A stretch of 64,000 bases of DNA from Paenibacillus athensensis. GTDB taxonomy: Bacteria; Bacillota; Bacilli; Paenibacillales; NBRC-103111. Positions within the stretch are counted from its first letter, which is position 1. Every line of letters starts with the position of its first letter. Both the position numbers and the translations under genes were made by a program. Below, in pieces: positions 44,086-54,090 of this stretch. Location: contig NZ_MYFO02000002.1 in NCBI RefSeq assembly GCF_004514475.2, positions 186,001 through 250,000 of the forward strand. The letters run 5' to 3'. A model generated the notes under the pieces. The model made no database searches. It saw nothing but the letters and a program-made list of their open reading frames with translations, and had not been told where the DNA came from.

Positions 44086-45249
44086 ATGAAGCAGCTCATC
44101 ATACACTGCGCTCCCGAGCTCACCCAATCCGCGCTTCTGGAGGAGGGGCGGCTGGTGGAGGCGGATGCGCAGTATCCGCTTGATACGAAACGAGCAGGCA
44201 GCATTTATTTGGGCCGTGTCGTTAACGTGCTTCCCGGCATGCAAGCCGCATTTGTCGATATCGGTCTAGCCAAGAACGCATTTCTCTATATAGATGATTT
44301 GCTCCCCGTCCATATGGACAAGCAGCCGAAGATCAAGCCGCCGATTACCGACCTTGTCGAGCCGGGCCAAAGCTTGATGCTGCAAATCAGCAAAGAGCCG
44401 GAAGGCACCAAGGGCGCGCGCGTGACGACGCACGTATCCATTCCCGGACGCTGGACGGTCTACATGCCGGATGCCGACTACATTGCGATTTCGCGCAAAA
44501 TCGATCTGGAGGCCGAACGACAGCGGCTCAAGCAGATTGCCGAGGGTATGCTACAGCCGGGCGAGGGCGTCATCCTGCGAACCGGAGCGATCGGGCAAAG
44601 CGAGGAAGCGATTCGCGAGGATTTGCAAAATCTGCGCGATCTCTGGAACGCGATCCTGTCGAAGCGAGAGGGCGCTTCGGCTCCGTCGCAGCTGTACCAG
44701 GATCTGGACCTGCTGCCGCGGCTGGCCCGCGATGTGATCAGCGACGATGTGCAGGAGGTTTGGATTAATGATCGCGGCGTTTATGAGGAAATGCGTACTT
44801 TAATCCGCAAGGCGAGCCCGCGCTGGCCGGGGCGGCTGGCATTCTACGACCGCAAGGTGCCGCTGTTCGACCAGTTCGGCATCACCGAGGAATTGAGCCG
44901 CAGCTTGCGCCGCAAAATCTGGCTGCCGAGCGGCGGTTACCTGATCATCGACCAGACCGAGGCGCTCACGGTGATCGACGTGAACACGGGGCGGTATACC
45001 GGCTCCGTCGATCTGGAACAGACCGTCTTCGAAATCAACCGCGAAGCGGCGTGGGAAATTCCCAGGCTGCTGCGGCTGCGCAATATTCGCGGCATCATCA
45101 TTGTTGATTTTATCGATATGAGCTCTGATCACAACCGCACGGTCGTTATGGAAACCATCTCGCAAGCCGTTCGCAAGGACCGTTCCAAAACGGTGATCGT
45201 TGGCTGGACCAAGCTGGGCCTGCTCGAAATGACGCGCAAGCGCAAATAG
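44086..45249 (+). CDS. rng: Ribonuclease E/G family protein
   Basis: 387 residues from ATG 44086. The S1-like domain reads AGSIYLGRVVNVLPGMQAAF and VDIGLAKNAFLYIDD. The catalytic DNase I-like subdomain has LTVIDVNTGRYTG and IIIVDFIDMSSDHNR, whose Asp residues bind magnesium. It ends at GLLEMTRKRK, right after the domain core, so it is a minimal RNase G type without a degradosome tail. It processes rRNA 5' ends and mRNA. It lies directly before rplU, as in many Bacillota. Confidence 0.93.
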   Translation: MKQLIIHCAPELTQSALLEEGRLVEADAQYPLDTKRAGSIYLGRVVNVLPGMQAAFVDIGLAKNAFLYIDDLLPVHMDKQPKIKPPITDLVEPGQSLMLQISKEPEGTKGARVTTHVSIPGRWTVYMPDADYIAISRKIDLEAERQRLKQIAEGMLQPGEGVILRTGAIGQSEEAIREDLQNLRDLWNAILSKREGASAPSQLYQDLDLLPRLARDVISDDVQEVWINDRGVYEEMRTLIRKASPRWPGRLAFYDRKVPLFDQFGITEELSRSLRRKIWLPSGGYLIIDQTEALTVIDVNTGRYTGSVDLEQTVFEINREAAWEIPRLLRLRNIRGIIIVDFIDMSSDHNRTVVMETISQAVRKDRSKTVIVGWTKLGLLEMTRKRK

Positions 45250-45253
45250 ACGG

Positions 45254-45283
45254 TTGCATAGTCAGACGTATCTGTGTTACAAT
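45254..45283 (+). promoter_or_regulatory. rplU promoter
   Basis: TTGCAT (45254-45259), an 18-base spacer and TACAAT (45278-45283), just after the rng stop. Confidence 0.7.
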
Positions 45284-45289
45284 AGCAAA

Positions 45290-45395
45290 AGTGTGTTGCT
45301 TAGGCATGCGCTGTAACCGCGCGAATCAGGTATGAGTTCTATAAGCGGGACAGGTCCCCACCTGGACATAGGCGAGTCTGAGACATGAGGAGGTG
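45290..45395 (+). promoter_or_regulatory. L21 leader RNA
   Basis: The untranslated leader before rplU carries short pairable blocks (GCGCTGTAACCGCGC, and GACAGGTCC.CCACCTG with CCAGGTGG-type pairing near 45350-45366). Its position and size match the ribosomal protein L21 leader, through which L21 represses its own operon. Assigned from context and the hairpin pattern. Confidence 0.7.
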
Positions 45396-45402
45396 CAACG
45401 AA

Positions 45403-45714
45403 ATGTACGCAATTATCGAGACTGGCGGCAAACAGTACAAAGTTCAAGAGGGCGATGTTCTTTACATCGAGAAATTGAATGCGGCTGAAGGCGAAGTAGT
45501 TTCTTTTGATCGTGTGCTTGCCGTATCCAAAGAGAGCGGACTGGTAGTCGGTTCCCCGCTGGTATCCGGCGCAGCCGTATCCGCGAAAGTGGAAAAACAC
45601 GGCAAAGGCGAGAAAATCATCGTCTACAAGTACAAAGCGAAAAAGAACTATCACAAAAAGCAAGGTCATCGTCAACCCTACACGAAAGTGGTTGTTGAGA
45701 AAATCCAAGCTTAA
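45403..45714 (+). CDS. rplU: 50S ribosomal protein L21
   Basis: 103 residues from ATG 45403 (GAGGAGGTG upstream). [20 protein letters not shown] and [19 protein letters not shown] are L21 signatures. First gene of the rplU-prp-rpmA operon. Confidence 0.98.
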   Translation: MYAIIETGGKQYKVQEGDVLYIEKLNAAEGEVVSFDRVLAVSKESGLVVGSPLVSGAAVSAKVEKHGKGEKIIVYKYKAKKNYHKKQGHRQPYTKVVVEKIQA

Positions 45715-45730
45715 TTAAGAGGCGCGCCTT

Positions 45731-46075
45731 ATGATCTATGTAACCATAGAGCGGCAATCGCCGGAACAGACCGACATCACGGCTTTTGTGGTGGAGGGCC
45801 ATGCAGAATATGACGTGCCCGGCAAGGACTTGGTTTGCGCCGCGGTATCGGCCGTCACGGTCGGAGCTTGTAATGCGGTTGAGCAATTGACCGGCATTAT
45901 TCCGCTTCACGAGATGGACAAAGGGCTGTTGGATATTACGCTCCCGCCTTTGCCGGAAGAGAAGCGCAAGCCGGTGCAGCTGCTGCTGGAAGGAATGCTC
46001 GTCATGCTGCAAACCATTGAACAATCATACGGTGAGTATATAACGATTGAAACCATCTATAGCAAAGGAGGATGA
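45731..46075 (+). CDS. prp: Ribosomal-processing cysteine protease Prp
   Basis: 114 residues. The catalytic His is in [20 protein letters not shown] and the Cys follows in the same block. Prp removes the N-terminal extension of ribosomal protein L27, whose gene follows after four bases and carries that extension. Conserved between rplU and rpmA in Bacillota. Confidence 0.95.
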   Translation: MIYVTIERQSPEQTDITAFVVEGHAEYDVPGKDLVCAAVSAVTVGACNAVEQLTGIIPLHEMDKGLLDITLPPLPEEKRKPVQLLLEGMLVMLQTIEQSYGEYITIETIYSKGG

Positions 46076-46079
46076 CACC

Positions 46080-46391
46080 ATGTTGAAGTTGGATCTCCAG
46101 TTATTCGCTTCGAAGAAGGGCGTAGGCTCGACGAAGAACGGACGTGACAGCATCGCGAAGCGCCTTGGCGCAAAACGTGCTGACGGCCAAACGGTTACAG
46201 CCGGAAGCATTCTCGTGCGCCAACGCGGCACGAAAATTCACCCGGGCAACAACGTAGGCATCGGCAAGGACGATACGCTGTTTGCTCTGGTACAAGGCGT
46301 AGTGAAATTCGAACGCTGGGGTCGCGATCGCAAAAAAGTGAGCGTGTACCCGGTTGAAGTAGCTCCCGTAGCTGCTGCAGTTGAAGTTTAA
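46080..46391 (+). CDS. rpmA: 50S ribosomal protein L27 with Prp-cleaved N-terminal extension
   Basis: 103 residues from ATG 46080 (AAAGGAGGATG upstream). The leader [18 protein letters not shown] contains the Prp cut site after LQLFA. The mature body ([40 protein letters not shown]) is standard L27, whose N-terminus reaches the peptidyl-transferase centre. Confidence 0.98.
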   Translation: MLKLDLQLFASKKGVGSTKNGRDSIAKRLGAKRADGQTVTAGSILVRQRGTKIHPGNNVGIGKDDTLFALVQGVVKFERWGRDRKKVSVYPVEVAPVAAAVEV

Positions 46392-46393
46392 TA

Positions 46394-46431
46394 AAATCCC
46401 CGGCGAGCGATAAGTTCGCTGGGGTTTTTTG
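46394..46431 (+). terminator. Terminator of the rplU operon
   Basis: CCCCGGCGA / TTCGCTGGGG stem with an eight-base loop followed by TTTTTT. Confidence 0.85.
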
Positions 46432-46540
46432 TTTATGCAACAGGTTGTCCACGTGCTGTAACTAAGTGGTGATAATTTCCAGTTTTAATGTTATACTGAG
46501 AAACGGTTACATAGCATGCGGAGAACGGGGAGAAGCGGGA

Positions 46541-47293
46541 ATGAAGCGAACAAGCGGGGTTCAGGTCTATCTGCTCGCGATTGTGCTGATCGGATGGACG
46601 GGCCTGTTTTTGCTGGATGCATGGCCGGTGCGGGCAGCGCTGCTGATTATTTCGGCTGCAGCCGGCTGGGCAGCCCACAGGCTTGAGCTGAGCCGGCAAC
46701 GCGAGCAAGCTGATCTGGACGCGATGCAGCGTGAGCAGCAGCATCATGCCAGTATTTTGCAGGTGGTCAACCGTCTGCGTCATGACTGGTTGAACGACTT
46801 GCAGCTGTTGTTCGGCTACATCCAGTTAAAGAAATATGAGCAATTGCAGCCTTTTATGGAAAAGCTAAAAGTAAAGATTCAGCAGGAAGGTTACGTGTCC
46901 AAGCTGGGCATTCCTTCGCTGATCGCTTTTCTGATTACTTTTCGCGTGCAGTCGCGCTCACTGCAGCTGGAGGTCGGGCTGGATCAGGAAGTCAACCTGC
47001 AGCAGCTGCCGGTGAGCGCGGAGCTGATTTCGTCGCTAGTGCGGGATACCGTGGAATTGTTCCGTGAGCACAGCGGCTCGGATTTGACCGGCAGCGGCGT
47101 GCTCAGCTTGGAGTTTGACGCGGGGGACGATCATTTGCTGATTGATTTTGTATACCAAGGCAGCTACGAGCGCGAAGCGCTGGAGCGGGCGATTCATAGC
47201 AGGCTGTCGAGCAGTCCGGCATACGGGCTGGAGACGAGCGACTTTCAAGAGGAAGAAGCGGTAATCGCGTTGCGGCTGCCGTTTCACACATAA
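46541..47293 (+). CDS. spo0B: Spo0B-like sporulation phosphotransferase with N-terminal membrane anchor
   Basis: 250 residues from ATG 46541 (GGGGAGAAGCGGG upstream). The four-helix phosphotransfer core shows VVNRLRHDWLNDLQLLFGYI, with the phospho-His in LRHDW as in Bacillus Spo0B, followed by a histidine-kinase-like C-terminal fold. Unlike the soluble 192-residue Bacillus protein, the first 50 residues hold two hydrophobic segments (VYLLAIVLIGWTGLFLLDAW and AALLIISAAAGWAA). Spo0B relays phosphate from Spo0F to Spo0A. Position between rpmA and obg is conserved. Confidence 0.87.
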   Translation: MKRTSGVQVYLLAIVLIGWTGLFLLDAWPVRAALLIISAAAGWAAHRLELSRQREQADLDAMQREQQHHASILQVVNRLRHDWLNDLQLLFGYIQLKKYEQLQPFMEKLKVKIQQEGYVSKLGIPSLIAFLITFRVQSRSLQLEVGLDQEVNLQQLPVSAELISSLVRDTVELFREHSGSDLTGSGVLSLEFDAGDDHLLIDFVYQGSYEREALERAIHSRLSSSPAYGLETSDFQEEEAVIALRLPFHT

Positions 47294-47296
47294 TGA

Positions 47297-48607
<1,311 letters not shown>

Positions 48608-48619
48608 CAGAAGCGAGAG

Positions 48620-48645
48620 CACCCTTGGCGATCAAGGGTGTTTTT
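48620..48645 (+). terminator. Terminator of spo0B-obg
   Basis: CACCCTTG / CAAGGGTG stem, GCGAT loop, five T. Confidence 0.8.
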
Positions 48646-48649
48646 GTGT

Positions 48650-48877
48650 AGGTGGGACGGACGCTGCGCGAACCCCAAGCGCACATGAAAACCCCGGGAG
48701 GTTCGCGCAAATCTGCGCATACCGTAAAAAGCCTTGTGCAATAAGGTTTTCGTCTGGACAAAGCAGTGATTATCTGGTAAATTTTTATAAAAATCACTTG
48801 TCAATCAGTCCTCCGCGGACAGGTTCGCGCAAATTGCGCCACAAAGCCTTGCGGGGCAAGGGTTTGACAAGGGTGCT
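48650..48877 (+). promoter_or_regulatory. CRISPR leader
   Basis: AT-rich in its middle and directly next to the least degenerate repeats. AGGTTCGCGCAAAT-TGCGC occurs twice (48699-48718 and 48821-48839), each followed by AAAGCCTTG, so the leader contains an internal duplication. CRISPR transcription and spacer insertion should start on this side. Confidence 0.75.
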
Positions 48878-50170
48878 GTCGCTCTCCGTGCGAGAGCGTG
48901 GATTGAAACCCCGTTGTGTTCGGCGCAATATGCGTGATGATATCGTCGCTCTCCGTGCGAGAGCGTGGATTGAAACCTCCTGATCATTGGGATGCGGAAC
49001 AACGAACGTAGTCGCTCTCCGTGCGAGAGCGTGGATTGAAACTGGACACTAAACAGGTTGGGGATTTTGACAAGTATCGTCGCTCTCCGTGCGAGAGCGT
49101 GGATTGAAACAATTAACGGATTTTCGATTTTTGTGTCGCTGCATAGTCGCTCTCCGTGCGAGAGCGTGGATTGAAACAAATCGGCGGATAACCCGAAAAC
49201 ATTGGTCGGCAGTCGCTCTCCGTGCGAGAGCGTGGATTGAAACGATGCGTTGCGCCGTCCGAAATTTCGAGCGGCAATGGTCGCTCTCCGTGCGAGAGCG
49301 TGGATTGAAACCAGATAGTTGCTCATATTATTTGGCATTGTCCGAGGTCGCTCTCCGTGCGAGAGCGTGGATTGAAACGCGGGGATCAGCTTTTTAACAA
49401 TTCCAATCGCGGTCGCTCTCCGTGCGAGAGCGTGGATTGAAACTACCCTTTTCTTGCTACCTTGTCTAGTATTGCTGGTCGCTCTCCGTGCGAGAGCGTG
49501 GATTGAAACTTACCAAAAGACGGGCGCGACATATATAAGGCAAGTCGCTCTCCGTGCGAGAGCGTGGATTGAAACCAGTGTGGCAGGATCATGGAGTTCA
49601 ACCATCGTAGTCGCTCTCCGTGCGAGAGCGTGGATTGAAACAGGTAGTTAGTCATGGCGACGACCATTTCGGATAGTCGCTCTCCGTGCGAGAGCGTGGA
49701 TTGAAACCCCGTACTTCTGCATACCTTTTTCCGGCCTTCATGTCGCTCTCCGTGCGAGAGCGTGGATTGAAACTTGACCATAGCAATATTTTCGTCTGTG
49801 GCTTCAAGTCGCTCTCCGTGCGAGAGCGTGGATTGAAACGACTTGTGGGGCGGCTCGAATCCCCTCAACCCGAGTCGCTCTCCGTGCGAGAGCGTGGATT
49901 GAAACTTGCTGTCCATCGCCTCCAGCGCTCCGGCTCCGCGTCGCTCTCCGTGCGAGAGTGTGGATTGAAACAGCAATGATTTGTCCAATTTGCTGCGATA
50001 GCTGCTTGTCGCTCTCCGTGCGAGAGTGTGGATTGAAACCGGGCCGACCGGCTGCAAGTTACCGCTGTCCGGGGTCGCTCTCCGTGCGAGAGTGTGGATT
50101 GAAACAAAGGTCAGCCAGGTAAATTCGCACTGACTAAGATCGCTCTCCGTGCGAGAGCGTGTTTTGAAAC
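48878..50170 (+). CRISPR. CRISPR array, 20 repeats of 32 bp and 19 spacers, type I-C-like
   Basis: The repeat starts GTCGCTCTCCGTGCGAGAGC and ends GTGGATTGAAAC. It has an internal inverted repeat (CGCTCTC / GAGAGCG) and the GATTGAAAC end of type I-C repeats. Repeats begin at 48878, 48945, 49011, 49079, 49146, 49212, 49280, 49347, 49412, 49478, 49544, 49610, 49676, 49742, 49808, 49874, 49940, 50008, 50074 and 50139. Spacers are 33-36 bp and all differ. Repeats 17-19 carry a C-to-T change (GAGTGTGG). The last repeat is degenerate (first base A, GTGTTTTGAAAC end), which marks the old, trailer end. No cas gene is in the window; type is inferred from the repeat alone. Confidence 0.97.
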
Positions 50171-50172
50171 AT

Positions 50173-50204
50173 CAAGAAGCCTCAACAGGCTTCTTATTTT
50201 TTTA
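50173..50204 (+). terminator. Terminator after the CRISPR array
   Basis: AGAAGCCT-caac-AGGCTTCT hairpin followed by TATTTTTTT, three bases after the last repeat. Confidence 0.85.
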
Positions 50205-50234
50205 TCTTTCCTTGTGAATTTAATGTAATGAAAC

Positions 50235-50263
50235 TTGACACAAACTTCAAAAACCTTTACGAT
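50235..50263 (+). promoter_or_regulatory. Promoter of the TrpD2-like gene
   Basis: TTGACA (50235-50240), a 17-base spacer and TACGAT (50258-50263), in an AT-rich stretch. Confidence 0.65.
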
Positions 50264-50340
50264 TTTATTATAAAATCAACATATCAACGTTTTTAAGTTA
50301 TATAAACTAACGTATAAATAACAACGGGAGGGGTCGTCTT

Positions 50341-51396
50341 ATGAAAGAGTGGATTCAGGCTGTAGGAAACGGCGGCCCGGCCGCTCGCGATTTGACGTAT
50401 GAAGAGGCGGTGGCTGCGGCGCGTGCCATAGCCGAAGGTGAGTCCACAGATGCGCAAAATGCCGCTTTTCTCATGGCGCTGCGGATGAAGGGGGAGACCG
50501 GCGAAGAGCTTCGAGCCTTTGTCGATGTATTCCGCGCTCATCGATTGCCGTTCATTGAGCATAAGCATTCGCTTAACAGTATAAGCCCCTACGAAGGCCG
50601 GCATTTTGTCCCCGTCTCGCTGGCAGTCAGCTTGCTGCTCGCTTCCGTCGGTTTTCCCCAGGTGCTGCATGGCAGCGGCAAGCTGCCCCCGAAGCTGGGC
50701 GTATCGTTAAAAGAGATCGTCGAAGGGCTGGGCGTCGCCGTTGATTTATCAGTGCATGCGTGGGAAACCGTGTTCGTGCATCACCAGATTGGGTTTTTGT
50801 GGACGGATCGTCTCTGTCCCCCCATTGGCCGACTGCGGCAGGTGAGGGAGCAACTCGGGGTGCGGACGGTGATCAACACGGTAGAGAAAATGATCAATCC
50901 GGTGCATTCGTCCAATTTGATCATAGGGGTACGCAGCAGGGCGATGATGGAGACATTGGTGCCGATTTGCGCGCAATCCGGTTTTCAGACCGTCTATATC
51001 GTGCAGGGGATGGAGGGCTCCGAGGATTTGGCGATTTGTGAAAAAAGCCTGATCCGCATCGTAACGCCGTGGGGCGACGAATCCCGAATGGTCGAGCCGC
51101 AAAAATTTGGCTTCGCCGCAGGCCCGCTGACGCCGATGAACCGGGAGGAGCAAATTGCCGTGCTGTTGCGGCTGCTCGCTGGCGACGACGGACCTGAGCT
51201 GCGGAGGGAACGGGATCATATTGTTTTCAATGCGGGGCTGCGGCTGATGTGGTTTGATAAAGTAACCAGCTATGAAGAGGGCTTTCAGCTTGCGGACGCG
51301 CTGCTGCGCCGTAAAGAAGCCGATAAGCTATTGCGTCGCTGGAGCGAGCTCAGCACAAGGCTGTATATGCAGGAGGCCGGGCTGCGGGCCAATTAA
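50341..51396 (+). CDS. TrpD2/YbiB-like anthranilate phosphoribosyltransferase family protein
   Basis: 351 residues from ATG 50341 (GGGAGGGG upstream). The N-terminal helical domain (LTYEEAVAAARAIAEGESTD) and the glycosyltransferase family 3 body match TrpD relatives. The phosphoribosyl-diphosphate loop is altered (VLHGSGKLPPKLGVS instead of the HGNR type), and it is not linked to other trp genes. In Escherichia coli the homologue YbiB binds nucleic acid rather than making tryptophan. Its own promoter and terminator make it monocistronic. Confidence 0.8.
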   Translation: MKEWIQAVGNGGPAARDLTYEEAVAAARAIAEGESTDAQNAAFLMALRMKGETGEELRAFVDVFRAHRLPFIEHKHSLNSISPYEGRHFVPVSLAVSLLLASVGFPQVLHGSGKLPPKLGVSLKEIVEGLGVAVDLSVHAWETVFVHHQIGFLWTDRLCPPIGRLRQVREQLGVRTVINTVEKMINPVHSSNLIIGVRSRAMMETLVPICAQSGFQTVYIVQGMEGSEDLAICEKSLIRIVTPWGDESRMVEPQKFGFAAGPLTPMNREEQIAVLLRLLAGDDGPELRRERDHIVFNAGLRLMWFDKVTSYEEGFQLADALLRRKEADKLLRRWSELSTRLYMQEAGLRAN

Positions 51397-51400
51397 CGAA

Positions 51401-51428
51401 AACACGTGCATCAGGCGCGTGTTTTTTT
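51401..51428 (+). terminator. Terminator of the TrpD2-like gene
   Basis: ACACG / CGTGT stem around a short loop, followed by seven T. Confidence 0.7.
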
Positions 51429-51632
51429 GCGCATGCGGACCGGATCGGCAGTATCGGCAGTCGGAACGTTGCCCACAATGATGTCTGAATATGCGCGGCG
51501 AAGCGGATTGGCAGGATTTACAGCTAAACGCTCGTCATTGGATATGTTACCATAATGTCACGGTACATCTTGCATGCTTCTTCCTCTCGGCACATTAACG
51601 ACTCTAATCTTTCACCGTAGGAGGACTACATC

Positions 51633-52748
51633 ATGAAAAAACAATTATTAGCTCTGCTGCTCGTCCCGGCCATCGCGCTAGGCGCTGCAGGTCCGCTCGT
51701 CCCGCGTGCGGCGGCGGCCACCGAAGCGCATGTCCTGTCCGGCGTCAGCTTCCGCGAAGCGCCTGATGTCAATTCAACCCGCATCCGTTATCTGAAAGCC
51801 GGAGAAGCTGTATCTGTGGTCGAAAAAGTCAACGCTTACTGGTATTACGTTCAGGATACGAGTGGCAAGCTTGGCTATGTATCGGCCAATGCAGGTTATC
51901 TCGATCTGTCGGCGCCGACTGTGCCGCAGCAGCCGGACAATGGTGCAGCCAAGCCGGGGACCGGCGTTATTGTCGCCAGCGTCAGCTTCCGCGAGCAAGC
52001 CAGCGAGACGTCGACGTGGATTCGCTATCTGAAAGCCGGAGAGAACGTGCAAATTTTAGAAAAAACGAACAGCTGGTGGTATAAAATTCAAGATGCCAGC
52101 GGCCGTACAGGTTATGTCAGCACCAACGCGAAATACATACAAGCGTCTGGTGTACCGAGCTCGCCAACGCCATCTCCAACGCCAACACCGACGCCAAAGC
52201 CAACACCGACACCAACGCCAACACCGACGCCAAAGCCGACACCAACGCCAACGCCAACACCGACGCCAAAGCCGACACCGACGCCAACGCCAACGCCGAT
52301 TCCGTCCAGCGAGAAGGCGCAAAAAGTGATCGAAGCAGGCAAAAAATATCTCGGCACGCCCTACGAATACGGCTCCAGCCGTTCCAACACGGCCACGTTC
52401 GATTGCTCGGATTTTGTGCGTCAATCCTTTTTGGACGGGCTTGGCCTGAAGCTGCCTTCGGATTCCCGCAGTCAGGGCGCTTACGTCAAATCGCTTGGCG
52501 GAGCCACAACCGACTGGCGGCAGCTCAAGCCGGGCGACATCATGTTTTTTATGGATTATAAAGGAACGGCGGCTTCCAACTATTCGGGCATCAATAAAGC
52601 GGCGCAGACGATTTCGCATTCCGGCATTTATTTGGGTAATGGACAAATCCTTCATACGTATTCCAAAGAAAGCGGCGGCGTGCGCATTGATAATATTGCC
52701 GGGACTCATTGGGAGTATCGCTTCATGTTTGGCGGCAGTGCGTTTTAA
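51633..52748 (+). CDS. Secreted SH3-domain NlpC/P60 endopeptidase
   Basis: 371 residues from ATG 51633 (GTAGGAGGACTAC upstream). Signal peptide about 1-29. Two bacterial SH3 domains (about 33-92 and 110-170, each with VSFREA or VSFREQ and YLKAGE) are followed by a Thr/Pro/Lys linker of [10 protein letters not shown] repeats (about 178-228). The NlpC/P60 domain has catalytic Cys in [12 protein letters not shown], His in [11 protein letters not shown] and a third polar residue in ILHTYS. It should cut D-Glu-diaminopimelate bonds in peptidoglycan stems outside the cell. Confidence 0.93.
   Translation: MKKQLLALLLVPAIALGAAGPLVPRAAAATEAHVLSGVSFREAPDVNSTRIRYLKAGEAVSVVEKVNAYWYYVQDTSGKLGYVSANAGYLDLSAPTVPQQPDNGAAKPGTGVIVASVSFREQASETSTWIRYLKAGENVQILEKTNSWWYKIQDASGRTGYVSTNAKYIQASGVPSSPTPSPTPTPTPKPTPTPTPTPTPKPTPTPTPTPTPKPTPTPTPTPIPSSEKAQKVIEAGKKYLGTPYEYGSSRSNTATFDCSDFVRQSFLDGLGLKLPSDSRSQGAYVKSLGGATTDWRQLKPGDIMFFMDYKGTAASNYSGINKAAQTISHSGIYLGNGQILHTYSKESGGVRIDNIAGTHWEYRFMFGGSAF
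52170..52305 (+). repeat. Tandem repeat encoding the Pro-Thr linker
   Basis: Units of CCAACGCCAACACCGACGCC with AAAGCC insertions repeat about every 36-42 bases. They encode the linker of the NlpC/P60 protein and are prone to length change. Confidence 0.8.
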
Positions 52749-52762
52749 AGTAAAGCAGTCAG

Positions 52763-52806
52763 AAGCTGTTTCGTGCGGGGAGAACCTGAGCGAAGCGGCT
52801 TTTTTT
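52763..52806 (+). terminator. Terminator of the NlpC/P60 gene
   Basis: GAAGC.GTTTCG / CGAAGC.GCTT hairpin followed by eight T. Confidence 0.65.
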
Positions 52807-52841
52807 CATCTAAGGGTACAAAAAAGAAACGCGGCCACCGG

Positions 52842-53366
52842 CTAGATCTGCCCGGGATCGACGAGCGGCGTCCAGAGCACGCCGGGCGTGTCGGCAGGGC
52901 CGTTCAGTCCAGCTGTACCAACCCACGGATGGCCGCCAGGCGCCGTGCCATGACACAAATGATGCTCCAGCAGCATCCTGAAAATAAACGGCAGCGGCCG
53001 GTTCAGCACCTCGGCGCGCGGAACCCAGTGCAAATCGCCTTCGCAGGTCGCGATTCGCGGATCGCAGTCGGTATGGCCGACGTAAAAAAACTGCTGGCGA
53101 ATTTCCGCCCCGTTCAGCCGCAGCAGCACATAGCGCAGCTCCAGCCCGGCGATATCCCCTTCGGTGAGGCCGGTTTCCTCGAATATCTCGCGCACGCAAG
53201 CTGAACGCGGATCGTTCAGCTCCTCCGGCTCCATATGGCCGCCCACAGCGCCCCACAGACCTGGCGACAAGGTGCGCAGCAGCGAACGTTTCATCATTAA
53301 CAACTCGTCCCGGCTGTTCCATAGCAGCGCAACGGACAACATCCGCAATCGAATCGAAGGCAGCAA
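52842..53366 (-). CDS. Nudix hydrolase
   Basis: The start is set at TTG 53366 because GGAGGG lies six bases upstream on the coding strand; GTG 53426 gives 20 more residues without a ribosome site. The Nudix box is complete: GGHMEPEELNDPRSACVREI followed by FEETGL, with the REXXEE metal site. N-terminal beta strands (MLSVALLWNSRDELLMMKRS) are typical. Substrate unknown. It is convergent with the NlpC/P60 gene and divergent from the ACT-domain gene. Confidence 0.88.
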   Translation of the reverse strand: MLPSIRLRMLSVALLWNSRDELLMMKRSLLRTLSPGLWGAVGGHMEPEELNDPRSACVREIFEETGLTEGDIAGLELRYVLLRLNGAEIRQQFFYVGHTDCDPRIATCEGDLHWVPRAEVLNRPLPFIFRMLLEHHLCHGTAPGGHPWVGTAGLNGPADTPGVLWTPLVDPGQI

Positions 53367-53486
53367 GCGATTCCCTCCAAGCGTAATCAAGTCCAAGCAA
53401 GCAGCGCCTTGCGGCAATTCCTTCACAGCTTATCACGGCGGCAGAGAGTGCGGCAATGGTTGAATGCGGGCCGGGAAATTTACCTA

Positions 53487-53515
53487 TTGCTTCGCTTGCG
53501 TCATTTCGCTATAAT
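53487..53515 (+). promoter_or_regulatory. Promoter of the pheB-like/threonine block
   Basis: TTGCTT (53487-53492), a 17-base spacer and TATAAT (53510-53515), 49 bases before the GTG start at 53565. Confidence 0.75.
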
Positions 53516-53564
53516 GTCCACTATACGGAAACATCAGTCTTTCCAGAGAGGACGATTAAGAAAC

Positions 53565-54047
53565 GTGTCCGAGACCAAAGAGTTTTTCGAGCCGATGAAG
53601 CCGGACGAGCAGGAGCGGTACTATTTGATCCGCGAGGATATTTTGCCCGAAGGTGTGCTCAAGACGCTGCAAGCCAAGGAGCTTTTGGCCCGCGGAGCCG
53701 TCAAGACGGTCCATGAAGCCGTCGAGCTTGTCGGTTTAAGCCGCAGCGCGTTTTACAAATACAAGGATGCGATTCATCCGCTCAGCAAGCTGGATCGCGA
53801 ACGCATTGTGACGATTTCGATGGATTTGGAGCACCGCGCCGGCATTTTGTCGCGCGTTCTGGCGCTGATTGCCGATTTGGACGGCAACGTGCTGACCATT
53901 CACCAGACGATTCCGCTGCAGGGCATGGCCAACGTCGTACTGTCGGTGGACACCTCGCTGATGGGCGAGCGGATTGGCGATTTGCTGGACCGCTTGCGCG
54001 CGCAGGAGGGCTTGCGAAGAGCAGTCGTGATCGGACAAGGCGGATAA
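53565..54047 (+). CDS. pheB: ACT domain protein, PheB family
   Basis: 160 residues from GTG 53565. The N-terminal part contains a helix-turn-helix-like segment (VHEAVELVGLSRSAFYKYKD), and the C-terminal part is an ACT domain (IVTISMDLEHRAGILSRVLA). The family (PheB/YszB/UPF0735) is encoded between obg and pheA in Bacilli and is thought to sense amino acids. No catalytic domain. It heads a run with hom, thrC, thrB and pheA. Confidence 0.88.
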   Translation: MSETKEFFEPMKPDEQERYYLIREDILPEGVLKTLQAKELLARGAVKTVHEAVELVGLSRSAFYKYKDAIHPLSKLDRERIVTISMDLEHRAGILSRVLALIADLDGNVLTIHQTIPLQGMANVVLSVDTSLMGERIGDLLDRLRAQEGLRRAVVIGQGG

Positions 54048-54090
54048 TGAAGAGAAGCTTATCCAGATAAGCAAACCGGGAGGGTATGGA

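Noticed and set aside
48805-50107. Repetitive peptide frames across the CRISPR array
   Set aside because: They are translations of the repeats and spacers, not genes.
54056-54072. Hairpin GCTTATC-ca-GATAAGC between the pheB-like gene and hom
   Set aside because: No T-run follows and it sits just before the hom ribosome site; too short to claim as a terminator or riboswitch.
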